A DNA stretch of 49,380 nucleotides from DASPJL01 sp035628645 (GTDB taxonomy: Bacteria > Bacteroidota > Bacteroidia > Cytophagales > Cyclobacteriaceae): NCBI GenBank assembly GCA_035628645.1, contig DASPJL010000088.1, positions 1 to 49,380 of the forward strand, read 5' to 3'. Shown one piece after another: positions 1 through 8,712 of this stretch. The first letter of the stretch is position 1. Every line of letters begins with the position of its first letter. The notes below the pieces were generated by a model that saw only the letters and a list, made by a program, of their open reading frames with translations, had not been told where the DNA came from and ran no database searches. Both the position numbers and the translations under genes were made by a program.

Positions 1-8
1 GTAAAATG

Positions 9-1292
9 TTATACGCCACCTGCCACTATTTTGACCATTTTTTCATAATCCAAATATTTATTTGCTACTTCTAATAAATTTTTTGAATCTGCATTCTTAA
101 TGGCTTTTAAATAGTTGGAATAGAAGGAGTAATCCATCTTATGAAAGTATATCGATTTGAATTTGTCAGCAAGAGAAAATGGCGTATTTATAGAAGATAG
201 GAAGGTACCTATAAGATAATTTTTTACTGTATCCAATTCCTCGTTTGGCACAAGGGTTGTCTTGAGTATATAGATTTCCTTTTGTATTTCAGCCAGAGTT
301 TGATTTGTATTCTCTTTTTTCACATCTGTTCCAATCACAAAGTAGCTTTTCTCACTTAGATGTACATTACTGGAAGATATACCATAAGTAAAACCTTTGT
401 CTTCCCTGATGTTCTTCATCAACCTTGATCCGAAATATCCTCCTAAAATTTCATTTAATATTACCCAGTTAAAGTAATCAGGATGATCCTTTTTTATTAA
501 TGGGCTTCCTAACCTTAAAGAGGATTGTATACTGTCTTCTTTGTTTATGATATAAAGATCTGTATCATATTTCCATTCGTTTGGTTCCTTCGAGTTAGAA
601 GGCGAAGAGGCCTTTGAAACATCAATATTCCCGAAGATATTTATAATATCCTCTATGGTTTGGTCATTGGCGTTTCCAGAAAGGACAATATTAAATTTTT
701 GTCCTTTAATATTTTTGTTGTAAAAGCTAATTAGACTTTCTCTGTTTATCTTTTTAACATCCTCTTCCTTTAGAATTTTCCCATAAGGATGATTTGTTCC
801 AAAGATGCTTTCTTTAAATTTAACAGAAGCGAGGTAACTGGTTTTGTTCTGATTTACTTTTAGCCCTTGAATGGTGATGTTTTTAATATTTTCTAATTCT
901 TCATCAGGGAAAATCGAGTCTAAAACCAATTCCTTTATCAGTGAAGAAACTTCTTTTGTATATTTTGTTAAACAATAAAAAGTAAAAATCACGTGATCAG
1001 GACCGTGATGCAATTCATAGAAAGCGCCATAGACATCAAAATATTCAACTATATCTTTTGCTGAATGTTTTGTTGTTCCTTCCGATAGCATTTTACACGT
1101 GAAGTAAGAAGATCCTTTATTATCTTCATACTTTGCCCCAGCTTCGAATACCAGTTCAAGCCTTAGTACATCCTGTTCTCCGGCATTAATCAGATGTAAA
1201 GAACAACCGTTAGGAAGACGTAGGGTTTTTGCCTGAACTAATTCTACTGACTCCGGCAAAGTGAATGAAGGGGCAACTGATCTATCCAACAT
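9..1292 (-). CDS. M16 family peptidase-like protein lacking the zinc motif
   Basis: 427 aa with the two-lobed M16 (pitrilysin/insulinase-like) layout. The N-terminal lobe should carry HxxEH in the context GTAHFLEHMLFKGT, but residues 60-73 read GSSYFTCKMLSEGT, so both His and the Glu are replaced (Tyr63, Cys66, Lys67). The C-terminal lobe keeps the family's substrate-binding Arg/Tyr pair in NIREDKGFTYG (R296, Y303). This is the pattern of the non-catalytic subunit of two-gene M16 peptidases, which works with an HxxEH-bearing partner. No signal peptide is obvious. Its ATG shares one base with the porV stop (TAATG), so it is probably translationally coupled to porV and transcribed with porU-porV. 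A catalytic partner would have to lie beyond the left edge or elsewhere. Family assignment is firm; loss of activity is inferred from the residues. Confidence 0.88.
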   Translation of the reverse strand: MLDRSVAPSFTLPESVELVQAKTLRLPNGCSLHLINAGEQDVLRLELVFEAGAKYEDNKGSSYFTCKMLSEGTTKHSAKDIVEYFDVYGAFYELHHGPDHVIFTFYCLTKYTKEVSSLIKELVLDSIFPDEELENIKNITIQGLKVNQNKTSYLASVKFKESIFGTNHPYGKILKEEDVKKINRESLISFYNKNIKGQKFNIVLSGNANDQTIEDIINIFGNIDVSKASSPSNSKEPNEWKYDTDLYIINKEDSIQSSLRLGSPLIKKDHPDYFNWVILNEILGGYFGSRLMKNIREDKGFTYGISSSNVHLSEKSYFVIGTDVKKENTNQTLAEIQKEIYILKTTLVPNEELDTVKNYLIGTFLSSINTPFSLADKFKSIYFHKMDYSFYSNYLKAIKNADSKNLLEVANKYLDYEKMVKIVAGGV

Positions 1293-2470
1293 TATTCAGT
1301 GACTGTGGTATTATCAATTCTATTTCCATCAAAATTAAGAGACAACGTAAATCTTAGTGTCTCCGCTAATGGATGATTTTGTTTTGAAGGAACAAGATAG
1401 GCAACATCCAATCCGAAAGTCTGATACCTTATACCCAAACCAAAAGTCAGGTATTTTCTATTTCCTTTTTCTTTATTTTCATAAAAATAGCCTAGCCTGC
1501 CGCTGAACATATCATTGTACCAGTATTCTGCACCGAATGCCAGCATAATTTCATTAATTTCTTCTGAAAATCCTCCCGGGGCATCTCCAAATGAAGTAAA
1601 CATCCCTTGCATCATCGTAAGGTCTTGTGCGTTTGCTTTCTTCACAGGGTCGCTTTGAGGTGAAGGAACCAATAATTTATTAGCGTCGATAGCGAAGGTA
1701 AATTTATTAAAAGGGTCTAATTCTGTAGTTAATGCCGTTCCTAATCTAAGATTCATTGGGATAAAATCTTTTTGAGAATTTCCCTGGTAAGTTAGTTTTC
1801 TTCCTATGTTTGTGAGAGCTATACCATATGCCCATTTTGCATTTTTTCCACTAAAAAGAAGTTCTTCCTGCCCATAAACAGATAAGTCCACTGCGCCGGA
1901 TACACCTGCTTTCGATTGTGAATTTGTGGCTCCTACACTTCCGATTAAGTTAGAATGAATAAACCTACCGGCAATGGCCATGCTAAAATTATTGGAAAGC
2001 TTTCGTGAATAGGAAGCATCAAAAGCAAATTCTCTGGGATTATGTATTCCTATAGGATTACCATCATTATCTGTCAAATGAACGTCACCCAAATCGAAAT
2101 ATCTAAGGGAGGCAGCCACAACTTCCAGTTTACTTAGTTTCTTATACCCTGAAAGATAGGAAATGGACATATCGTTAATCAATTTATTTAACCATGGAGT
2201 ATAAGAAAGTCCAATTGCCCAGTTTTTTTCTGTGAAAGGGTATTTTGCGGCATTCCAATGTTGTGAGTTTACATCAGGTAAAGTTGCTGCGCCAACATCT
2301 CCCATTCCTGCTGCTCTTGCATCAGGGGAAATCGTTAAAAACGGTACTGCAGAAGTTACCACCTTATTATCTCTTTCCTGTCCGGTAAGTGGCGGTGTGG
2401 GTGTGGTTTGGGCTTTTAATAAATTAGATACTAAAAATGTAAAGCAAATAAGCAAATAACTTTTTCTCAT
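1292..2470 (-). CDS. porV: Type IX secretion system outer membrane channel protein PorV (LptO)
   Basis: 392 aa with a signal peptide (MRKSYLLICFTFLVSNLLKAQ). After it comes the PorV N-terminal block with FLTISPDARAAGMGDVGAAT, followed by a FadL-like beta-barrel ending in alternating strands near SLNFDGNRI. In the known T9SS, PorV shuttles cargo proteins with a C-terminal domain (CTD) from the translocon to the PorU attachment complex and is itself an outer membrane barrel. It follows porU by 36 nt and precedes the M16-like gene with a TAATG overlap, so the three form one minus-strand operon. The ATG start is supported by the signal peptide beginning at residue 1. Identification is confident from the conserved N-terminal block and the PorU neighbour. 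Confidence 0.93.
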   Translation of the reverse strand: MRKSYLLICFTFLVSNLLKAQTTPTPPLTGQERDNKVVTSAVPFLTISPDARAAGMGDVGAATLPDVNSQHWNAAKYPFTEKNWAIGLSYTPWLNKLINDMSISYLSGYKKLSKLEVVAASLRYFDLGDVHLTDNDGNPIGIHNPREFAFDASYSRKLSNNFSMAIAGRFIHSNLIGSVGATNSQSKAGVSGAVDLSVYGQEELLFSGKNAKWAYGIALTNIGRKLTYQGNSQKDFIPMNLRLGTALTTELDPFNKFTFAIDANKLLVPSPQSDPVKKANAQDLTMMQGMFTSFGDAPGGFSEEINEIMLAFGAEYWYNDMFSGRLGYFYENKEKGNRKYLTFGLGIRYQTFGLDVAYLVPSKQNHPLAETLRFTLSLNFDGNRIDNTTVTE

Positions 2471-2506
2471 CGAATCGTATGTAAATTGTTGGTAAATATA
2501 GAAGCA

Positions 2507-5500
2507 TTAGTTAATTAACAATAACTTTTCACTCCTATAGCTTTTATTTTTATCTGACAAAGAACGTATTTCTAATCTATAAATGTATAAACCTTCAGAA
2601 ATTTTATTGCCAGAACTATCTGTTCCTTGCCATTTTATGTCTGAGTTTTCTTCCTCTATCTTATAAATTATCCTATTAATACTTGCTATTAATTGTCCAT
2701 TTATGGTATATATGCTAATCTTTACCTCCACATCTTCTCCTACTCTATCGTGCCTAAACGAAAAGGTAGTGCCTGTCGAATAAGAAAATGGATTTGGAAA
2801 ATTAGTCAATTCTTTAATATTTATAGGTTTGTTTTCTATAACCATAAAATTTATAGAAGCATTGTTGGAATTATTATAGATATCCCAAACCTTTAAGCTT
2901 AAATTATATTTTCCGGGGGCTAGACCGGAGAAAGGATAAGTTATCGTTCCGGATTTATAGTCATCTAAAGTTGGCTCAAAATATTCATTTAGAACAATTT
3001 CTTTTGTTTCTTCATTTACTAAAATGGCCTTAATCTCTTGCCCTACCACTGTACTTGTAAGGTTAATTCCACTTTCATCCCAGACTTTGGCCTTGAGTAC
3101 AGAATTAGAATGCACCTGATCCCCTGACTTAAAAGTAGAGTCGTTCAAATAAAGGGTTAAACCGGGAGGATTGTTATCTTCAGGAAATGTCGAAGAACTT
3201 CCGCCTAATACAATATCAGAAAGTGCTCCTTTTGCATCTGCAAGGTTATCTTTATCGAAAGCATATAAACTGATTTTGGCTTTCCCGTATTCATAATTAA
3301 TATTTTTAGGGAGCGTAAAGGAAAATGAAAATGCTCCGTTTTCTATTGAAAAATTTCCTTTGAAAAGTAACCTTTCAGTGGTCTTAAAAGTTGTTACAGG
3401 ATTCTCATTCCCCAATGTGGAAACTTGAAAAGGTTTATCATAGACAACTACCTGAAGGGTACCTTTAAAATTGCTTTGATGGTTGTCATGATCTTTTATA
3501 ACGCCTTTGATTGAAACATTGCTCAAAGCTTTTAAAGTATCCTGAAAACCCTGAACGTTTTTATTGTTAATTTCCAACACCTCAACACTTTGTGTAGGGT
3601 AAGCCAACGTTAAGGATGGGTCGCCAAGGAGTGCAAAATTCCTGTTGATACTTCCGTTTAAACTCTGGTTTTTGGTATAGATCATTATTTCTCCTAAAGT
3701 TGGCATTCTTCCATCTATTTCCTTAAAAGCCGTTTCATAAAAAGCCTTATTAAGGATATAGTTGGTGCTGGAAAAAACCGGACGTGTTGTGGTCACCAAA
3801 GCTATTGCGCCTCCCTTTGGATTGAAAAGCGCCACTTCGGCGGCGGTAAATTGCCGAGGGTCATCATATTTTCCAAATTCACAGGTGGCAGTAACAATCA
3901 AGGGTAGTTTTTCCTTATTATCCCAATTGCTAATATCCGTTGTTTCTAATATTCTTTCGTTTGTCCATCCCGTCTCTCCACCATGGCCAGTGTAGTTTAG
4001 AATTAAAGTACCTAATTCTACTGTGCTGTTAATGGTTTCTTTTGTTTTTATCGAAGTAACACTCGGGGTCGATTCCTGAGGATAGGCATCTAAATATATT
4101 TTCTTAACATTAAGGTAAGAATAGCTGGTGTCCAACATTACTGTTAAACGGTCAGCGTCATTTAAGTGCGTGTTAACATCTCCATCGTCAGCAACAAAAG
4201 ATATCTTGTTTCTCCAATTTCCGAGGTTTTTTTTATTGTTGGCATAAGACAGCAGTTTGTTTACGGCAATTGAAGCTTCCGGTATTGTTTTGCATGGAAT
4301 CCTTCCTACACCGATATCTAAAGTATGATCTCCCTCACTGTCTTCACTCCATTCTCCTTCCGATTCTTCCATGAATCCATAATAATCATCAGAAGAGTAG
4401 CTTCTTATGGGGTTTAAGGATTCCCTGGCTTCGTAAACAGGAACAAAGTTGGTGTTGTTTTTAACCCTATACTTATAATCATACGAGCAATCTCCAAACA
4501 GCAAGACATATTTAAGTTTATTGCCTTTTATGTACTGCAGCCTCAAGAAATCTCTAATGGCGGAAATGTCTTGTTTACCGGAGGCAAACTCATTATAAAT
4601 TTCCCTGGTAGTTACCACCTGAACGGATAGCCCATCGTTTTCCTGTCTGAAATTAGCAAGTCTTTGGGCCTCTGAAACAAAGAGTGGATGGGAAACAATA
4701 ATCATATCCGCAAAGGGTAAAGCATGGAGGTTTTGATTGCTTATTTTCCCAAAAGAAAAAGGTGTTTCCAATTTCTGAGGGTCAAAGACGACAAACTCTT
4801 TTAATGCATCGGTAGTTGTCGAAAATTCCCCGGTTTCACCTGTTTTGTGAAAGGAGATTTCATATGGACTTATAGAGTCGGTGATATCCCAGATTCTACA
4901 GTTCTGTGTAAGTCCTGAGATTTTAAATTTACATACCGGATAATTTAAACTTTCAAAGGATCTGAAACTGGTCTGAACACCGTAAAGCTTTATGCTTCTA
5001 TTAAAATTTATAGTAAAGAAATTGAGAAATCCTTTCGCAAAGGAATTTGATTTTTTATCGTAGGCATATTGAAGAGAAACTTCCGCTGGATTAGGAAAAG
5101 AGGCGGCATCAATAACAAAGGCATCTTCACTCTTTTCCCCTTTAGAATTATAAACACCTTCTGTAATTCCTTGTATGTTGTGTTCGCCAATTTGTATACT
5201 ATTTAAACTTATAGTAAATGTGGAGGGAAGCGTGGAGCAACCAAGTACTGAAGAATGGACCTTTAATTTAGAATTGTTGGTAAGTCCCTCCAGATTTAAG
5301 TTGAAGGTTTGGGCTGTATTAAAGCCGAAATCTTCGCCATACCATTCCCTTCCTGAGCCGGATTCGGAGGCTTGCAAAATGGTGGTGGAAAGGATATTTA
5401 CATTTTCAAGTTCGTGATGAATATAATCGTCAAATGTTGAAATTTCAGTTCCTCCCTCCGCCATTGATGCAGCGCTTATTCTCTTTCCGTTTGTATTACT

Positions 5501-5950
5501 TACTGTAATAAAATAGTAAGAGGTATCAGAATAAATATTGGGGGTTACGGTAATCCTTTTTTGATCAATAGAAAAAACAGGTGATTCCGTGCCGTGTCCA
5601 AAAAATAAAATATAGTCACCATTATCAAATTTTCCATCGCTTTCACCTTCCACGATGATAGCATTTTCTAAAAGATCATCGGGACGGGGGATGTGATTCG
5701 CCTGAGGAAGCATTTTGCCTCCGTTTCCATAGAGCTTTATTTTTTGCGGATCTATGCCATTTTTTAAAGCGCCAAGTTTTTTAAGAAATGAATGATCAAG
5801 TTTATAAACCCCGGTTTTTACAATTCCTATTTTATACCACGCTCCTTCTGATAAAACTGAGTTATCGGCAAAGTTTTGTGAAAAACCCACAGAGGCCTTT
5901 AAAGAAAGTATAACTCCAAGAAAAAGAATGAATGGAAGCGACCTACTCAA
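2507..5950 (-). CDS. porU: Type IX secretion system sortase PorU (C25 peptidase family)
   Basis: 1147 aa with a signal peptide (ending near SVGFSQ). The N-terminal half is a beta-rich PorU domain, followed by a gingipain-type (C25) peptidase domain at about residues 410-800. The catalytic pair is visible as His656 in NYTGHGGETGW and Cys690 in VTATCEFGKYDDP. The C-terminus has the FPNPF...GLYIYRLEIRS pattern of a T9SS CTD, which PorU is known to carry. PorU removes the CTD of secreted cargo at the cell surface and transfers the protein to its surface anchor. The start codon is TTG (5948-5950): no in-frame ATG lies upstream before a stop, and the signal sequence begins here. A -7-like TACCTTTG (5981-5988, minus) lies about 31 nt upstream. 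First gene of porU-porV-M16. Confidence 0.94.
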   Translation of the reverse strand: MSRSLPFILFLGVILSLKASVGFSQNFADNSVLSEGAWYKIGIVKTGVYKLDHSFLKKLGALKNGIDPQKIKLYGNGGKMLPQANHIPRPDDLLENAIIVEGESDGKFDNGDYILFFGHGTESPVFSIDQKRITVTPNIYSDTSYYFITVSNTNGKRISAASMAEGGTEISTFDDYIHHELENVNILSTTILQASESGSGREWYGEDFGFNTAQTFNLNLEGLTNNSKLKVHSSVLGCSTLPSTFTISLNSIQIGEHNIQGITEGVYNSKGEKSEDAFVIDAASFPNPAEVSLQYAYDKKSNSFAKGFLNFFTINFNRSIKLYGVQTSFRSFESLNYPVCKFKISGLTQNCRIWDITDSISPYEISFHKTGETGEFSTTTDALKEFVVFDPQKLETPFSFGKISNQNLHALPFADMIIVSHPLFVSEAQRLANFRQENDGLSVQVVTTREIYNEFASGKQDISAIRDFLRLQYIKGNKLKYVLLFGDCSYDYKYRVKNNTNFVPVYEARESLNPIRSYSSDDYYGFMEESEGEWSEDSEGDHTLDIGVGRIPCKTIPEASIAVNKLLSYANNKKNLGNWRNKISFVADDGDVNTHLNDADRLTVMLDTSYSYLNVKKIYLDAYPQESTPSVTSIKTKETINSTVELGTLILNYTGHGGETGWTNERILETTDISNWDNKEKLPLIVTATCEFGKYDDPRQFTAAEVALFNPKGGAIALVTTTRPVFSSTNYILNKAFYETAFKEIDGRMPTLGEIMIYTKNQSLNGSINRNFALLGDPSLTLAYPTQSVEVLEINNKNVQGFQDTLKALSNVSIKGVIKDHDNHQSNFKGTLQVVVYDKPFQVSTLGNENPVTTFKTTERLLFKGNFSIENGAFSFSFTLPKNINYEYGKAKISLYAFDKDNLADAKGALSDIVLGGSSSTFPEDNNPPGLTLYLNDSTFKSGDQVHSNSVLKAKVWDESGINLTSTVVGQEIKAILVNEETKEIVLNEYFEPTLDDYKSGTITYPFSGLAPGKYNLSLKVWDIYNNSNNASINFMVIENKPINIKELTNFPNPFSYSTGTTFSFRHDRVGEDVEVKISIYTINGQLIASINRIIYKIEEENSDIKWQGTDSSGNKISEGLYIYRLEIRSLSDKNKSYRSEKLLLIN

Positions 5951-5980
5951 GTATTTAATTATTTGATTTCAAATCCTTTG

Positions 5981-5988
5981 CAAAGGTA
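5981..5988 (-). promoter_or_regulatory. Candidate -7 box for porU
   Basis: Reads TACCTTTG on the minus strand, matching the Bacteroidota -7 consensus TAnnTTTG, about 31 nt upstream of the porU TTG start. No clear -33 TTTG is present at the usual distance, so the call is tentative. Confidence 0.45.
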
Positions 5989-6077
5989 ATTAATGAAAGC
6001 CTAGGAATTGAGTTAGATTTAATGAAAACAATACTTTTTGTTAACAGCGCTTTTAAGTGAATATTACTTTTTGAAAC

Positions 6078-6107
6078 CAAAAAGCCCTGCAAGAAATTGC
6101 AAGGGCT
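6078..6107 (-). terminator. Rho-independent terminator after the sigma/anti-sigma/barrel operon
   Basis: On the minus strand AGCCCTTGCA and TGCAGGGCT pair as a GC-rich stem with one bulged T, followed by TTTTTGG. It lies just downstream of the stop at 6132 and separates this operon from the porU operon that follows. Confidence 0.8.
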
Positions 6108-6131
6108 GGTAAAATTTAGAGGATATCTTCG

Positions 6132-7229
6132 TTATATAATTATGCCAAAGCTGAATGCATTTAATTTTTGTGCCCTGCTTCCTCTGTAAAGTGTGTTTAG
6201 GTCATAATTTCCAAAAAATTTAACCCTTTTAATTCCAATCATTCCTCTTATTCCGTATCGCCAGTCATTTAAATAAAAGTTACCCCTGTCTTTGTCTTTC
6301 CTATCCTCCCCATTTGTATATTTTATTTTGGTGTGGCTGCCTAATCTATAACCTAAATATCCTCCGATTCCAATTTTAAAATTTCCTTTGAAATCCAGCA
6401 TTGGCATAACAGGTATATTTAAATAAGTCGTCGCAAGTTTGCTTTTTCTTGTATCTCTTTCTAATTGTGGGAAAACTACTTGGCCATTTAATTTAGCTAC
6501 CGTTACATCGTCGCGAAACATATAGTTATTGAAGGCAAGCTCTATTCCGGAAGTAAAATACAATGGACCTGAAACTTTTACTTTTTGAAGGAAATCGATG
6601 GCAACATATCTGGAACGCCAGGTATCGAGGGTATAAGGGGTGCTTTCTGAAAACGGGACATGGTCTTTTTCATAATAGTTATTCAATCCTAAATGAAGGG
6701 TAAAGTAATACCTCACTTTTTTAGTTTCTTCATATTTGCGATAAACCTTCACTTTATCTTCATCATTTTCGTCGGGGTTGACATCAATATGCAGACTTCC
6801 CAAATGCATGGAAACTTTATCAATGTCCTCACCAGCCTCTTCAATATTTTCCGCAGCTTCTTCTATGTTTCTTTCTATTTCATCTATTTTATCTTCAAGT
6901 GATTCTACCCTTATGGTGACTTCCCGTTTGCTGGTGTCTCCGTTGATTTTTACAGGAGTATGGAAGGTGAAAGCGGTATCATTCATATAATCTTCCTGAT
7001 AAGTAGAATCCAGGTAAAGGTCAATTTTGGATAAGAGGGCATTCATGTCATAAGCTTTTAATACATTAAAATCCTCTTTGTTGTCTACGTATATCACCAT
7101 TTTTCCTCTTTTTCCAAAATTTATAATAATTGTATCCTGTTCAGGGAGATCTTGTTTTTGGCCAAAGGAATAAACCGAAAAGCCCATTGTAAAAAGTGTA
7201 GTGAATAAGAGAAATTTTGCAGTTTTCAT
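6132..7229 (-). CDS. Predicted outer-membrane beta-barrel protein of a sigma-factor operon
   Basis: 365 aa with a signal peptide (MKTAKFLLFTTLFTMGFSVY, cleavage near SFGQ). Residues about 105-160 contain a highly charged acidic helix (SLEDKIDEIERNIEEAAENI and onward) that looks like a short periplasmic coiled coil. From about residue 170 the protein alternates aromatic/hydrophobic and polar residues as in PorT-like outer membrane barrels (HLGLNNYYEKDHVPF; YLNIPVMPMLDFKG; GGYLGYRLGS). It is the last gene behind an ECF sigma factor and a single-pass anti-sigma-like protein. That order suggests it belongs to an envelope-sensing unit, either as target or as sensor; this is inference. No specific named family was recognised. 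Confidence 0.75.
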   Translation of the reverse strand: MKTAKFLLFTTLFTMGFSVYSFGQKQDLPEQDTIIINFGKRGKMVIYVDNKEDFNVLKAYDMNALLSKIDLYLDSTYQEDYMNDTAFTFHTPVKINGDTSKREVTIRVESLEDKIDEIERNIEEAAENIEEAGEDIDKVSMHLGSLHIDVNPDENDEDKVKVYRKYEETKKVRYYFTLHLGLNNYYEKDHVPFSESTPYTLDTWRSRYVAIDFLQKVKVSGPLYFTSGIELAFNNYMFRDDVTVAKLNGQVVFPQLERDTRKSKLATTYLNIPVMPMLDFKGNFKIGIGGYLGYRLGSHTKIKYTNGEDRKDKDRGNFYLNDWRYGIRGMIGIKRVKFFGNYDLNTLYRGSRAQKLNAFSFGIII

Positions 7230-7250
7230 TTTCAGAATAATTTAATTGAT

Positions 7251-7982
7251 CTATTTATTTTGAGTTTGTTTTTCTTTTCTATCAAAAGCTAAAAGATTGG
7301 AGAATTCGTTCAGATTTACTTTTTCACCATTTTTTAGATTTAAAACTTCAGCATACATTCTTCCCAACTTACTTTTTTGAAGTGAATTTTTGTCATTTTC
7401 CTCCATTGATTGGGCTATGGACGAAGACATACCTCTTTTTATGACGACGGAAATTGTATTCAGTGGAAGAGAATTATCAAAACCTTGTTGTTCAACGAAG
7501 GCCAACTCATCTTCTACTTTTTCTTCAATTATTTCTTCTTCCAAAACCGGTAGTGATGAGCCTTCCATGAATATGAAATCTTCTTCTATTTCAACGTTTT
7601 CTTTCTTTTTAGGAGAAATTGTGTTCTTCGCCTTTGACACTGTGGATATTCTTATTTTAGAATACTCCTTTTTAACAGGTAAAATTTTAGTTTTATTTAT
7701 GGGATTGTAATTTGTATTGTCTGTCAATAGAGGCTTTCCTTCAATTTTCTCAATCGGAAGAGTTTTTTGAGCCATTATTTTTTCTTCCTGATTGTATCTT
7801 AAAATAAGTAAGGAAGCGAAAATCATCAATATAATTCCTGCAGCAATTGAATACCAAAAGATTCCTTTTCTTTTATTATTTTCGGTTTTCAAGCCTGCAT
7901 TTAGCTTTTCCCAAACCCGGGGATGAGGAGTCTTTTCAAACTCTTTTAGCTTATTGTGGAATATTTTATCTATATCATTCAT
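7251..7982 (-). CDS. Single-pass membrane protein, probable anti-sigma factor
   Basis: 243 aa. A short cytoplasmic N-terminus (MNDIDKIFHNKLKEFEKTPH, then PRVWEKL) of the kind seen in Bacteroidota anti-sigma proteins precedes one transmembrane helix at about 41-62. The remainder is a low-complexity, Glu/Lys-rich region predicted to be periplasmic. No zinc-binding HxxxCxxC motif is present. The ATG (7980-7982) lies inside the 3' end of the sigma-factor gene, an 8-nt overlap implying translational coupling, and the barrel gene follows after 21 nt. Position directly after an ECF sigma gene plus the N-terminal helix/TM architecture is the basis for the anti-sigma call; the sequence alone would not prove it. 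Confidence 0.7.
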   Translation of the reverse strand: MNDIDKIFHNKLKEFEKTPHPRVWEKLNAGLKTENNKRKGIFWYSIAAGIILMIFASLLILRYNQEEKIMAQKTLPIEKIEGKPLLTDNTNYNPINKTKILPVKKEYSKIRISTVSKAKNTISPKKKENVEIEEDFIFMEGSSLPVLEEEIIEEKVEDELAFVEQQGFDNSLPLNTISVVIKRGMSSSIAQSMEENDKNSLQKSKLGRMYAEVLNLKNGEKVNLNEFSNLLAFDRKEKQTQNK

Positions 7983-8556
7983 AGTATACAGTCTTTTGGT
8001 TAAAAAAAAACTCAGACTCGGCCAGGTGTTTTTGTAATAAGGTCCTGGCTCTGCTTAATTGTGATTTCGAAGTGTTTTCGCTTATTCCTAGCATTTCCCC
8101 TATTTCTTTGTGCGTATAACCTTCGATTGCATACAAATTGAAAACAGTATTATATCCAGTAGGAAGCTTTTCTATTAACTTCATTAAATCTTCAGCTTCC
8201 AGGTTAATTTCGTTTCCGGCGTGGAAGGAAAAATCTTTAGCTTGTTCTACCTCAACTTCCAGATAAAGCTTTCTTGTTTTTCTTAAATACATCAAGGCTT
8301 CATTCACAGTAATTTTTCTTATCCATCCTTCAAAGCTTCCATTACTTTCGAATTGGTCGATTTTTTCAAATACTTTCATAAAGGAAATGACAAGTACTTC
8401 TTCGGCATCAAATTGATTTTTTAAATATCTTAGACAAACCCCAAACATTTTTCCGGAGTATCTTGAATAGACCTCTTGCTGCCCTGACCTTTTCCGTTGT
8501 TTACAGAGATCAATGAGCTCTTTTTCAGTAATTGTCTTTCCTATTTTGAAATTCAT
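7975..8556 (-). CDS. ECF-type RNA polymerase sigma-70 factor
   Basis: 193 aa counted from the ATG at 8554-8556; the frame extends five codons further to a TTG, but MNFKIGKTITEKEL is the likelier start. Region sigma-2 spans about 24-95 (YSRYSGKMFGVCLRYLKN, then FEGWIRKITVNEALMYLRK). Region sigma-4 spans about 124-178 with a helix-turn-helix (GYTHKEIGEMLGISENTSKS, then QLSRARTLLQ). Two-domain ECF sigma factors of this kind direct transcription of envelope or stress genes and are usually held inactive by the downstream anti-sigma protein, here overlapping by 8 nt. The promoter that starts the operon was not recognised. Confidence 0.9.
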   Translation of the reverse strand: MNFKIGKTITEKELIDLCKQRKRSGQQEVYSRYSGKMFGVCLRYLKNQFDAEEVLVISFMKVFEKIDQFESNGSFEGWIRKITVNEALMYLRKTRKLYLEVEVEQAKDFSFHAGNEINLEAEDLMKLIEKLPTGYNTVFNLYAIEGYTHKEIGEMLGISENTSKSQLSRARTLLQKHLAESEFFFNQKTVYYE

Positions 8557-8630
8557 TTGTGACGAAAACAATTATAAGATGCAGACCCAAAACAGGAGGT
8601 TGCATGAGAGGATAAAATTATTAATATATC

Positions 8631-8712
8631 AGGAGAGACGTAAGCTGATAGTAGGAAGTTGGAAGATTGAAGCGGGAAGAAAAAGTCATAACTTCCCACT
8701 TCTATCTCTATT
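8631..8712. repeat. Heptameric degenerate tandem repeat (NNGGAAG)n facing (CTTCCNN)n
   Basis: From 8631 the plus strand reads in 7-nt steps AGGAGAG, ACGTAAG, CTGATAG, TAGGAAG, TTGGAAG, ATTGAAG, CGGGAAG (to 8679). From 8692 the complementary motif appears as CTTCCCA, CTTCTAT, CTCTATT. The two halves could fold into an imperfect hairpin. The element fills the gap between the sigma operon and the symporter gene and touches the last codons of the symporter. The same CTTCCNN heptad occurs at 42287-42314. Confidence 0.75.

Noticed and set aside
5175..5417. 80-aa plus-strand frame inside porU
   Set aside because: Antisense to a well-supported gene with conserved domains; no independent evidence.
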